Source: Actinoplanes sp. DH11
GTDB lineage: Bacteria; Actinomycetota; Actinomycetes; Mycobacteriales; Micromonosporaceae
NCBI RefSeq assembly: GCF_020873875.1
Contig: NZ_JAHWGU010000052.1
Coordinates: forward strand, 1 to 37,831
Reading direction: 5' to 3'
DNA: 37,831 nucleotides
A model generated the notes under the pieces. It saw only the letters and a program-made list of their open reading frames with translations. It did no database searches and was not told the origin of the DNA. Positions within the stretch are counted from its first letter, which is position 1. Each line of letters begins with the position of its first letter. Positions 8,458-15,121 of the stretch are shown here, piece after piece. The position numbers and the translations under genes are program-made.

Positions 8458-9093
8458 ATGGTGGACGTCGAGACCCACGAGAAGACCCCGAAAAAGGACC
8501 CGGTCACCCGGGCGGCCGCCCTGTGGGCGACCGTGGTGGCCGTTCCGGTCGCAGTCATCGTGGGAATCGTAGCGTTCATTGCCATCAAACCGGATAATTC
8601 CGACAAAAACGATGAAGTGGCGGCGTTGCCGGTTCCGAGCACGGCCGTCCAGGTGGACGCCCCGCAACTCGGCGAACGCGCCACCCAGGTCTGCCTCGCG
8701 GTGACCTCGCAGCTCCCGGTGAAGATCCGTGAGCTGTCGGCCCGGCCCGTCTCGGCCGGCCCGGAACAGAACGCGGCCTACGGCGAGCCGCCGATCACCG
8801 TCGCCTGCGGCGTGCCCGCGCCCGTCATGTGCGAATCCCTCGACGACGAGACGCCGGGCTGCGTGCCGCTGGACACCGAACTTCTGATCATGAATCGGGT
8901 CTGCTGGTACGCGAAGCCCGGCGCGGACGCGGCGACCATCACCACGATGGACCGCGAGGTGCCGGTGGCGGTCACCGTGCCGAACCGGTACGAGAACCCC
9001 GCCCAGTGGGCCAACGAGTTCTCCGACACGATCGTGAAGACCGTGAAGTCGCAGCCCCTCGACCGGATGCCGAGCGGCTGCGAGATCAGCTGA
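8458..9093 (+). CDS. DUF3515 family membrane-anchored protein
   Basis: A 211-residue protein with one N-terminal membrane segment (about 21-43), then an extracytoplasmic domain with conserved cysteines (TQVCLAVTSQLP, ITVACGVP, NRVCWYA, PSGCEIS). This matches the actinobacterial DUF3515 family, always near ddl and thiL; no function is established. It starts 2 bp after the RAM-domain gene and converges on ddl. The position beside D-Ala-D-Ala ligase suggests an envelope role, which is inference only. Confidence 0.85.
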   Translation: MVDVETHEKTPKKDPVTRAAALWATVVAVPVAVIVGIVAFIAIKPDNSDKNDEVAALPVPSTAVQVDAPQLGERATQVCLAVTSQLPVKIRELSARPVSAGPEQNAAYGEPPITVACGVPAPVMCESLDDETPGCVPLDTELLIMNRVCWYAKPGADAATITTMDREVPVAVTVPNRYENPAQWANEFSDTIVKTVKSQPLDRMPSGCEIS

Positions 9094-9097
9094 CGGC

Positions 9098-9157
9098 CGG
9101 GCCGCCGGGCCGCCGGGCGGCCGAAGCCAGGCGGCCGAAGCCAGGCGGCCGGGAAAG
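9098..9157. repeat. Short GGCGGCCGAAGCCA tandem repeat
   Basis: Two exact copies of a 15-bp unit (GGCGGCCGAAGCCA plus one base) with partial flanking units fill the gap between the convergent DUF3515 and ddl genes. Confidence 0.6.
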
Positions 9158-9158
9158 G

Positions 9159-10253
9159 CTAGTGGAGGCCGGTTCCGCGCCGCAGCGCGGTCCTGATCAG
9201 CCGGTCCACGACCTTCGGGTATTCCAGGCCGGTGGCCGCCCACATCATCGGGAACATCGACGTCGGCGTCATCCCCGGCATCGTGTTGATCTCGTTGAGG
9301 AAGACCTCACCGGTCGCCGTCACGAAGAAGTCGACGCGCGCGAGACCGGCGCAGTCCAGCGCGGTGAAGGTGCGCAGCGCGTACTCCTGGACCTGCCGGA
9401 CGACGTCGGCCGGAAGCTCGGCCGGGATCGTGTAGCGGCTGCCGACCAGGTACTTCGTCTCGAAGTCGTACCAGTCCGCATCGTCCACGTGGATCTCGGC
9501 GAGCAGGGACGCCTCGGGTGACCCGCCGGCCTCCCCCTCCAGGACGCCGCACTCGATCTCCCGGCCCACGATCGCGGCCTCGACGAGCACCTTCGGGTCG
9601 ATCTGCCGGGCCGTGGCGACGGCCGCGTCCAGGTCCGCCCAGTCAGTGATCTTGGTGATGCCGGTGGACGAGCCGGCCCGGGACGGCTTCACGAAGACCG
9701 GCAGGCCGAGCCGCTCCTTGTCCGCCTCCGACAGCGAGACACCGGCACGGAGAACCGCGTACGGCCCGACGGGGATCCCCTCGGCGGCCGCCAGCTTCTT
9801 GGTGAACTCCTTGTCCATGGCGGCTGCCGACGCGAAGACGTTGGCGCCCACGTAGGGGATGCCGGCCATCTCCAGCATGCCCTGGATGGTGCCGTCCTCA
9901 CCGTAGGCGCCGTGCAGCACCGGGAAGACCACATCCACACCGGCCAGCGACGAGACGCCGTCGGCCGGGTCGCGGACGATCAGCTCGGTGGCGGTCGGGT
10001 CGGCGGCGAGCACGACGGCGTCACCGGACGCGGCGGTGATCTCCGGCAGTGTCTGGTCCTTGATCGCCAGCTGGGCCGGGTCGCCCGCGGCGAGAACCCA
10101 GCGGCCCTCCCGAGTGATTCCGACCGGGACCGCCTCGTACTGATCGGGGTCCAGCGCACCGAGGATGGCGCCCGCACTCACGCAGGAAATGGCGTGCTCA
10201 GTGCTGCGGCCGCCGAAAACGATCGCAACGCGGGTCTTCCGGGGGGTCGTCAC
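9159..10253 (-). CDS. ddl: D-alanine--D-alanine ligase
   Basis: A 364-residue ATP-grasp ligase making the D-Ala-D-Ala end of the peptidoglycan stem. Seen: N-terminal IVFGGRSTEHAISC, HGAYGEDGTIQG, the KPSRAGSSTG ATP-grasp loop, the omega-loop block DFETKY, ARVDFFV and the metal-binding EINTMPGMT near the C-terminus. The Tyr in YDFETKY is that of D-Ala-D-Ala enzymes rather than VanA-type D-Lac ligases, so it looks like the housekeeping enzyme. The GTG start at 10253 has GGAGAAGA upstream. It is transcribed leftward, convergent with DUF3515 and divergent from the phosphatase-like gene. Confidence 0.95.
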   Translation of the reverse strand: MTTPRKTRVAIVFGGRSTEHAISCVSAGAILGALDPDQYEAVPVGITREGRWVLAAGDPAQLAIKDQTLPEITAASGDAVVLAADPTATELIVRDPADGVSSLAGVDVVFPVLHGAYGEDGTIQGMLEMAGIPYVGANVFASAAAMDKEFTKKLAAAEGIPVGPYAVLRAGVSLSEADKERLGLPVFVKPSRAGSSTGITKITDWADLDAAVATARQIDPKVLVEAAIVGREIECGVLEGEAGGSPEASLLAEIHVDDADWYDFETKYLVGSRYTIPAELPADVVRQVQEYALRTFTALDCAGLARVDFFVTATGEVFLNEINTMPGMTPTSMFPMMWAATGLEYPKVVDRLIRTALRRGTGLH

Positions 10254-10350
10254 TCTTCTCCGTGCCTCTCGCTAGCGGTCATGCCGGGGGTGACCCTACT
10301 CTGCGTAAGCCGAATATGGGATCTGGCGAGGCAGGGGGAACGAACAGTTC

Positions 10351-10794
10351 ATGGCTCCAGCACTCCACGTGATCGCCGGGCCCGGTCCGGGTCAGCTGGC
10401 GACGATGGCGCACCCCTCCGGCGAGCCCTGGACCGCCGGTGAGCTGGGCGCCCTCGCCCGGGCCGGCGTGCAGGTCCTGGTCTGCGCCGCCGAACCGCCC
10501 GCGGACAGCGCCGGCATCGAACTGATCTCCTTCCCGGACGCGGCCGACCCGGTCCGGCGCGAGGAGGCCACCGAGGTGGTCGCGCTCGCCGCCCGCCTCG
10601 CCCAGGAGGTCCGCGCGGGCCGGTTCGTGGTCACCGAATCCACGTCCGGCCCCGGCCGGTCCACCCTGCTCGCCGTGATGACGCTGGTGCTGCTCGGCAT
10701 CCGCCCCGGCGAGGCCCTGCGGCGGACCGGCGGCCGCACGAGCACCGAGGTCCCGCGCGACTGGCTCCACGACTTCGTCGCCACCCACGGCTGA
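10351..10794 (+). CDS. Protein-phosphatase-like protein lacking the catalytic Cys
   Basis: A 147-residue protein that reads like a small dual-specificity phosphatase. A WPD-loop-like LISFPDAADP holds D63. The P-loop region STSGPGRST has R103 and S104, and the usual helix LLAVMTLVLLGIRPGEAL follows. The C-x5-R signature is changed: position 97 is Ser (codon TCC at 10639-10641), so the active nucleophile is missing and the His before it is Glu. It may be a phospho-binding pseudophosphatase or have another function. It is not frameshifted. The ATG start at 10351 has a GGGGGAA ribosome site at about 10336-10342. Confidence 0.6.
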   Translation: MAPALHVIAGPGPGQLATMAHPSGEPWTAGELGALARAGVQVLVCAAEPPADSAGIELISFPDAADPVRREEATEVVALAARLAQEVRAGRFVVTESTSGPGRSTLLAVMTLVLLGIRPGEALRRTGGRTSTEVPRDWLHDFVATHG

Positions 10795-10828
10795 GAGCCA
10801 CTTCCCAGGACGATCCTGGCGTACGGGG

Positions 10829-11197
10829 TCAGGCGGTGAAAGTCTGCGGCAGGGCGCCGGCGTCCCACAGCGCGTCGAGATGGGCCAGGAAGCCGCTCAG
10901 GCTGCGCTCCAGATCACGCCGCTCGGTGGTGGTGAGCGTCGCCAGCGGGTCCGAGAAGATCAGCCCTTCCGGGTGTTTCGAGCGGGTGCCGACGAACTTG
11001 TCGCACGCGCCGCACCACACGTAGCTGACCAGCGTGGGCCGCCGCGCGTTCTCCGGCGCGGTGAAGTAGGCCCGCAGCCGCCGCACCCCGCACGCCGGGC
11101 ACTCACGCTCCCCCGGGTCGGCGAAGAAGCTCGCGCCCTGGGTGAGCGCGGCCACCTCGTCCCCGCTGAAACTGCTCCACGCCGTCACGACTGGCAC
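10829..11197 (-). CDS. Zinc-ribbon hypothetical protein
   Basis: A 122-residue protein I do not recognise as a named family. Two CxxC pairs (ECPACG at about 33-38 and VWCGACDKF at about 60-68) would bind one zinc ion and are spaced as a zinc ribbon. The N-terminal part is acidic and the C-terminal 45 residues form a likely helix (TTTERRDLERSLSGFLAHLDALW). It ends the leftward operon plsC-gpsA-PLP enzyme, starting only 4 bp after the PLP enzyme gene. Confidence 0.65.
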   Translation of the reverse strand: MPVVTAWSSFSGDEVAALTQGASFFADPGERECPACGVRRLRAYFTAPENARRPTLVSYVWCGACDKFVGTRSKHPEGLIFSDPLATLTTTERRDLERSLSGFLAHLDALWDAGALPQTFTA

Positions 11198-11201
11198 GCC
11201 G

Positions 11202-12311
11202 TCACGACAGGGCGGCGTCGAGGGCCGCCGTCACGTCCGCCAGCAGGTCGTCGGTGTCCTCGATGCCGCAGGAGAACCGGACGAACCCGGGCGCGGTGTC
11301 GTCACCCCACTGTGCGCGCCGGTCGGCCGAGGTGTGCACCCCGCCGAACGACGTGGCCGCGAAGACGAGCCGGGCCGCGGCCAGGAACCGGGCCACGCGT
11401 TCGGCGCTGCCCAGGTCGAAGGAGACCACGCCGGGGATGCGCCGCATCTGGGCGGAGGCCACCGGGTACGACGGGTCGGACGGCAGGCCCGGCCAGCGCA
11501 CCCCGGTCACGTCGGACCGGCCGGTCAGGAGCTCGGCGAGGGCCGCCGCGTTCTGGCTCTGCCGGGCCAGGCGCAGGTCGAGCGTGGCGATCGAGCGGTG
11601 TGCCAGCCAGCAGTCGAAGGCGCCGGGCACCGCGCCGGTCTGCTTGCGCCACGTCTCCACCTTGGCGAGCAGCTCCGGGCCGGTGGCCGCGACGTAGCCG
11701 AGCAGCACGTCGGAGTGCCCGGTCAGCGCCTTGGTGCCGGATGCGACGACCAGGTCGGCACCGAGGGCCAGCGGGTTCTGCCCGAGCGGGGTGGCGGTGG
11801 TGTTGTCGACGGCGACGAGGGCGCCGGCAGCGTGTGCCGCCGCCGCGAACGCGCGCACGTCGACGACGTCGAGCCCGGGGTTGGCCGGCGTCTCCAGCAG
11901 GACGAGCCGGATCCCGGTGAGGTCCGGGTACGGCTGGGCGGCGGTCGGGATCAGGACCACCCGTACGCCCAGTTCGCGCAGCGTGGTCTCGGCGAAGGCC
12001 CGTACGGTGAAATAGCCGTCCGCGGGAAGCGCCACCGTGTCGCCGGTGCGCAGCACCGCCAGGAGCAGGGCGGTGATCGCCGCCTGACCGCTCGCGAAGG
12101 CGAGCGCCGGCGCGCCCTCCAGCTCGCCGATCGCCGCTTCCAGCAGCTCGCGCGTGGGGTGTTCGGTGCGGGCGTAACCGTTCTTCCCCGGACCGGTCGC
12201 CGGGTCGAGGTGGTAGGGCGCGGCGAAGACCGGGCCCGGCAGGAAGGGCTCCCCCACCTCGGGTACGGGGATTCCGGCGTGCACGGAACGGGTTCCGTCG
12301 GAGTAACTCAC
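11202..12311 (-). CDS. Cys/Met-metabolism PLP-dependent enzyme
   Basis: A 369-residue member of the cystathionine gamma-synthase/gamma-lyase family. Seen: YARTEHPTRELLE near residue 45, LAFASGQAAITALL, the ETPANPGLDVVDV block, VDNTTATPLGQNP, and the PLP-lysine motif SGTKALTGHSDVLLG. The C-terminal part has RFSCGIEDTDDLLAD. It could be a cystathionine gamma-lyase, synthase or methionine gamma-lyase; sequence alone does not settle this. The start overlaps the gpsA stop by 4 bp (ATGA), so expression is coupled to glycerophospholipid genes, a common actinobacterial order. Confidence 0.88.
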   Translation of the reverse strand: MSYSDGTRSVHAGIPVPEVGEPFLPGPVFAAPYHLDPATGPGKNGYARTEHPTRELLEAAIGELEGAPALAFASGQAAITALLLAVLRTGDTVALPADGYFTVRAFAETTLRELGVRVVLIPTAAQPYPDLTGIRLVLLETPANPGLDVVDVRAFAAAAHAAGALVAVDNTTATPLGQNPLALGADLVVASGTKALTGHSDVLLGYVAATGPELLAKVETWRKQTGAVPGAFDCWLAHRSIATLDLRLARQSQNAAALAELLTGRSDVTGVRWPGLPSDPSYPVASAQMRRIPGVVSFDLGSAERVARFLAAARLVFAATSFGGVHTSADRRAQWGDDTAPGFVRFSCGIEDTDDLLADVTAALDAALS

Positions 12312-13300
12312 TCTGGTTTCATCTCTCGTGTCATGAGCAGTTTCACCGCGACGCGCGGGTCGGCGCCCTCGTGGCAGACCCGTTCCACCTGTTCGACGAT
12401 CGGCATCTCGACGCCGTTGGCACGGGCCAGGTCGCGGATGGAGAGGCAGCTCTTGACGCCCTCGGCGGTCTGCCGGGTGGCGATCTGCGCCTGTTCCAGG
12501 GTCTCGCCGCGGCCCAGGTGCTCGCCGAAGGTGCGGTTGCGGGCAAGCGGCGACGAGCAGGAGGCCACCAGGTCACCGAGCCCGGCCAACCCGGCGAAGG
12601 TGAGCGGGTCGGCGCCGAGCGCGACACCGAGCCGGGCGGTCTCGGCCAGCCCTCGGGTGATCAGCGAGGCCCGGGTGTTGTCGCCGAGACCGATCGCGAC
12701 GGCCATCCCGTAGGCGAGCGCGATCACGTTCTTGGTGGCGCCACCGAGCTCGCAGCCGATCACGTCGTCGCTGGTGTAGGGCCGGAAGTAGGGCGTCGCC
12801 AGGGCGTGCTGCACCTGCCGGGCACGACTCTCGTCGGAGCAGGCCACCACGGTCGCGGTGGGCTGCCGCGCGGCGATCTCGGGCGCCAGGTTGGGACCGG
12901 AGACGACCACCACCCGGTCCGGGTCGACGCCGGCCGTCTCGACGATCACCTCGCTCATCCGCTTCAGGGTGCCGAGCTCGATGCCCTTCATCAGCGAGAC
13001 GACGGTGGCGTCCGCCGGGAAGGAGCCGGCCCAGTCCGCGAGGTTGCCGCGCAGGGTCTGCGACGGCACCGCGATCGCGATCAGTTCGGCGCCGGACACG
13101 GCCTCGGCCAGGTCGGTGGTGCCGGTCACGCTGTCCGCGAGCCGGACGCCCGGCAGCGAGCCCTCGTTGCCGCGCCGTTCCCGGATCTCCGCGGCGACCG
13201 CCTCCCGCCGCGCCCACATGGTCACCTCCGACCCGGCGTCGCCGAGCACCTTCGCGAACGCGGTGCCCCAGGCTCCGGATCCGATGACGGCGGCCCTCAT
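12308..13300 (-). CDS. gpsA: NAD(P)H-dependent glycerol-3-phosphate dehydrogenase
   Basis: A 330-residue enzyme reducing dihydroxyacetone phosphate to sn-glycerol-3-phosphate, the phospholipid backbone. The N-terminal Rossmann motif GSGAWGTAFA, the SLMKGIE strand, the VVSGPNLAPEIA block and the catalytic-lysine helix GGATKNVIALAYGMA are all present, as is NTRASLITRGLAE. It overlaps plsC upstream and the PLP gene downstream by 4 bp each (ATGA), so glycerol-3-phosphate synthesis and its acylation are translated together. Confidence 0.96.
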   Translation of the reverse strand: MRAAVIGSGAWGTAFAKVLGDAGSEVTMWARREAVAAEIRERRGNEGSLPGVRLADSVTGTTDLAEAVSGAELIAIAVPSQTLRGNLADWAGSFPADATVVSLMKGIELGTLKRMSEVIVETAGVDPDRVVVVSGPNLAPEIAARQPTATVVACSDESRARQVQHALATPYFRPYTSDDVIGCELGGATKNVIALAYGMAVAIGLGDNTRASLITRGLAETARLGVALGADPLTFAGLAGLGDLVASCSSPLARNRTFGEHLGRGETLEQAQIATRQTAEGVKSCLSIRDLARANGVEMPIVEQVERVCHEGADPRVAVKLLMTREMKPE

Positions 13301-14022
13301 GGTGCGTCCTCCGAGGTCGAGGCCCGTCGTGCGGGCCGGTCGTAGAGCGCCGGCGGTTCGCCGTCGCGGATCTCAGCGAGCAGATCCCGGACACCAAGCA
13401 TGATCGTCTCGGTCATCTCGGTCAGCACCGCCCGGCTCGGGGCGGCGCCGGCCCAGCGACTGAGGTCGATCGGCCGGCCGGCGGTGACGGTGACGTGCGT
13501 ACGCCGCAGTTTCAGCCGGTTGGTACGCGGATCGAAGATCGCCTGTGGGCCCCAGGCGGCGATCGGCACCACCGGGGCACCGGTGAGCAGCGCCAGCCGG
13601 GCCGCACCGGTCTTGCCCCGCATCGGCCACAGATCGGGGTGCCGGGTGGTCGTGCCCTCCGGGTAGATGACCACGGCGCCGCCCTCGGTCACGGCGTTGA
13701 TCAGCGCTTGCAGGGACTTGACCGCCTCGGCGCTGCCCCGCTCGACGGGGATCTGCCGGGTCTTGCGCAGCAGGTAGCCGATGATCGGCACTCGCCACAG
13801 GCTGGCCTTGCCGAGGAACCGCGGCCAGCGGTTCGACCGGTAGATGTAGTGCGCCACCACCAGGGGGTCGAAGTGCGAGACGTGGTTGGGGACGAGGATC
13901 ACCGGCCCGGTCGCCGGGATGTTCTCCCGGCCTGCCCAGGTCGTGGTCGTCAGCGCCTTCATGACGGGCAGCACCAGCATCACCGCGACACGCTGCCAGA
14001 AGCCCAGCCTGAGCTGCGTCAC
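13297..14022 (-). CDS. plsC: 1-acyl-glycerol-3-phosphate acyltransferase
   Basis: A 241-residue membrane-associated acyltransferase of phosphatidic-acid synthesis. The catalytic NHVSHFDPL (N-H-x4-D) is at about 46-54, and the substrate-binding YPEGTTTRHPDL is near residue 120. A hydrophobic N-terminal segment (about 9-26) probably anchors it. The GTG start at 14022 has GGGAGA upstream. It heads the operon plsC-gpsA-PLP enzyme-zinc-ribbon protein. Confidence 0.92.
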   Translation of the reverse strand: MTQLRLGFWQRVAVMLVLPVMKALTTTTWAGRENIPATGPVILVPNHVSHFDPLVVAHYIYRSNRWPRFLGKASLWRVPIIGYLLRKTRQIPVERGSAEAVKSLQALINAVTEGGAVVIYPEGTTTRHPDLWPMRGKTGAARLALLTGAPVVPIAAWGPQAIFDPRTNRLKLRRTHVTVTAGRPIDLSRWAGAAPSRAVLTEMTETIMLGVRDLLAEIRDGEPPALYDRPARRASTSEDAP

Positions 14023-14060
14023 GGCATCTCCCGTCCGTCAGTCGGCGACGTCTCGCACCG

Positions 14061-14168
14061 TCACCACGTTTCACCTGCGACGAAATCATGCCCGCTGAGA
14101 ACCCGGGTGACCAGGCAGGGGTCCGGATATCCGGCTTCGTGCATGGCTTGGCGGCCCGCGGCGATCAT
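14061..14168 (-). CDS. Possible 35-residue small protein
   Basis: A short leftward reading frame in the 172-bp gap between plsC and cofC. It is more protein-like than chance: a helical start (MIAAGRQAMHEAGY), then PDPCLVTRVLSGHDFVAGE, ending at TGA 14061-14063. There is no clear ribosome site before the ATG at 14168, and an in-frame stop lies further upstream within the cofC region. It could be a small gene, or the 3' remnant of a lost gene. I do not recognise a family. Confidence 0.3.
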   Translation of the reverse strand: MIAAGRQAMHEAGYPDPCLVTRVLSGHDFVAGETW

Positions 14169-14194
14169 GGCGATGACGTGCGGGTGGGCGCGTC

Positions 14195-14848
14195 GTGCAG
14201 ACTGGTTCGGTGCGGAAGTGGACTGCGGTGATCCCGGTCAAGCGGCTGGGCCTGGCGAAGACACGGTTGCGTGGCGCCGTGCCCGCCGACCGCCATCCGG
14301 AGCTGGCGCTCGCCATGGTGCGCGACACCGCTGCCGCGGTGCTGGCCGCGCCGGCGGTGGCCGAACTGATCGTGGTGACCGACGACCCGGTGGTGGCCTC
14401 GGCGGTCCGCACGCTCGGTGCCCGGGTGACACCGGACCCGGGCGGCGGGCTCAACGCGGCCCTGCGCTCCGGTGCCGACGACGTCGCCGGGCTCGGGGCG
14501 TACCGGGCGGTGCTCGCCGGCGACCTGCCCGCGCTACGCCCGGACCACCTGGACGAGGCGCTGGGGCGGGTCACCGGGCGCAGCTTCGTGCCGGACGCCG
14601 ACGGCACCGGCACAGTGCTGCTGGCCGTGCCGCCCGGCGACCGGCTCCGGCCGCTGTTCGGGCCCGGTTCCGCACAGGCCCACGCCACGTCCGGGGCGGC
14701 GCCGCTGACCGGCGACTGGCCGGGTCTGCGGCAGGACGTGGACACCGCCGCCGACCTGGACACGGTGCTCGCCCTCGGCGCCGGCCGGCGGACCTGCGCG
14801 TTGCTGCGTGATCTCGGACTCACGACGCAGTGCGCCCCGGCCGCCTGA
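14195..14848 (+). CDS. cofC: Phospholactate/PEP guanylyltransferase (F420 pathway)
   Basis: A 217-residue nucleotidyltransferase of the CofC/FbiD family, which links GTP to 2-phospholactate or phosphoenolpyruvate early in coenzyme F420 synthesis. Seen: the N-terminal VIPVKRLGLAKTRL loop, LIVVTDDPVVA, the conserved GLNAALRSG, LAGDLPAL and the PDADGTGTVLLA block. The start is GTG 14195 or GTG 14210; the second gives the usual short N-terminus MRKWTAVIPVK. In actinobacteria the substrate is more likely PEP (FbiD). It lies next to ppk, as in mycobacteria. Confidence 0.88.
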   Translation: MQTGSVRKWTAVIPVKRLGLAKTRLRGAVPADRHPELALAMVRDTAAAVLAAPAVAELIVVTDDPVVASAVRTLGARVTPDPGGGLNAALRSGADDVAGLGAYRAVLAGDLPALRPDHLDEALGRVTGRSFVPDADGTGTVLLAVPPGDRLRPLFGPGSAQAHATSGAAPLTGDWPGLRQDVDTAADLDTVLALGAGRRTCALLRDLGLTTQCAPAA

Positions 14849-14868
14849 AACCGGTAACGTGCATGGTC

Positions 14869-15066
14869 ATGCAGGGCACGATCGCGACCTTCGACCCGGA
14901 CACCCGCAGCGGCACGCTGCTCCTCGACGACGGCTCTGAACTGGGCTTCGGACCGGAGGCGTTCGGCCGCTCCGGCTTGCGCCTGCTGCGTCTCGGTCAA
15001 CGGGTGAGTGTCGAGGCCGGCGCGGACGGGGCGGTCCTGCGGGTCGGGATTCCCGGGATCGTCTGA
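14869..15066 (+). CDS. Small OB-fold, cold-shock-like protein
   Basis: A 65-residue protein with the strand pattern of a cold-shock/OB fold: MQGTIATFDPDTRSGTLLLDDGSELGFG..., then LLRLGQRVSVEAG. The aromatic RNA-binding motifs of true CspA proteins are mostly missing, so nucleic-acid binding is uncertain. Two in-frame ATGs (14863 and 14869) have only a weak ribosome site; TAACGT at 14854-14859 may be a -10 box for leaderless transcription. It follows cofC and precedes ppk. Confidence 0.6.
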   Translation: MQGTIATFDPDTRSGTLLLDDGSELGFGPEAFGRSGLRLLRLGQRVSVEAGADGAVLRVGIPGIV

Positions 15067-15081
15067 ATCCATCGTCCGGTA

Positions 15082-15103
15082 GTTCGTTTCACGTTTCGCC
15101 GGG
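15082..15103 (+). promoter_or_regulatory. Candidate PHO-box-like direct repeat upstream of ppk
   Basis: GTTCGTTTCAC followed directly by GTTTCGCCGGG: two 11-nt units starting with GTT, the spacing used by PhoP in streptomycetes. Each unit matches the GTTCACC consensus at only about 4 of 7 positions, so this is a weak candidate. It lies 20-40 bp before the ppk start. Confidence 0.25.
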
Positions 15104-15121
15104 AGCGGCAAGAATAAGGTC

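Noticed and set aside
9159..10253. A VanA-type D-Ala-D-Lac ligase
   Set aside because: The omega-loop has the DFETKY block of D-Ala-D-Ala enzymes, and the gene lies in the housekeeping thiL/DUF3515 neighbourhood without van genes.
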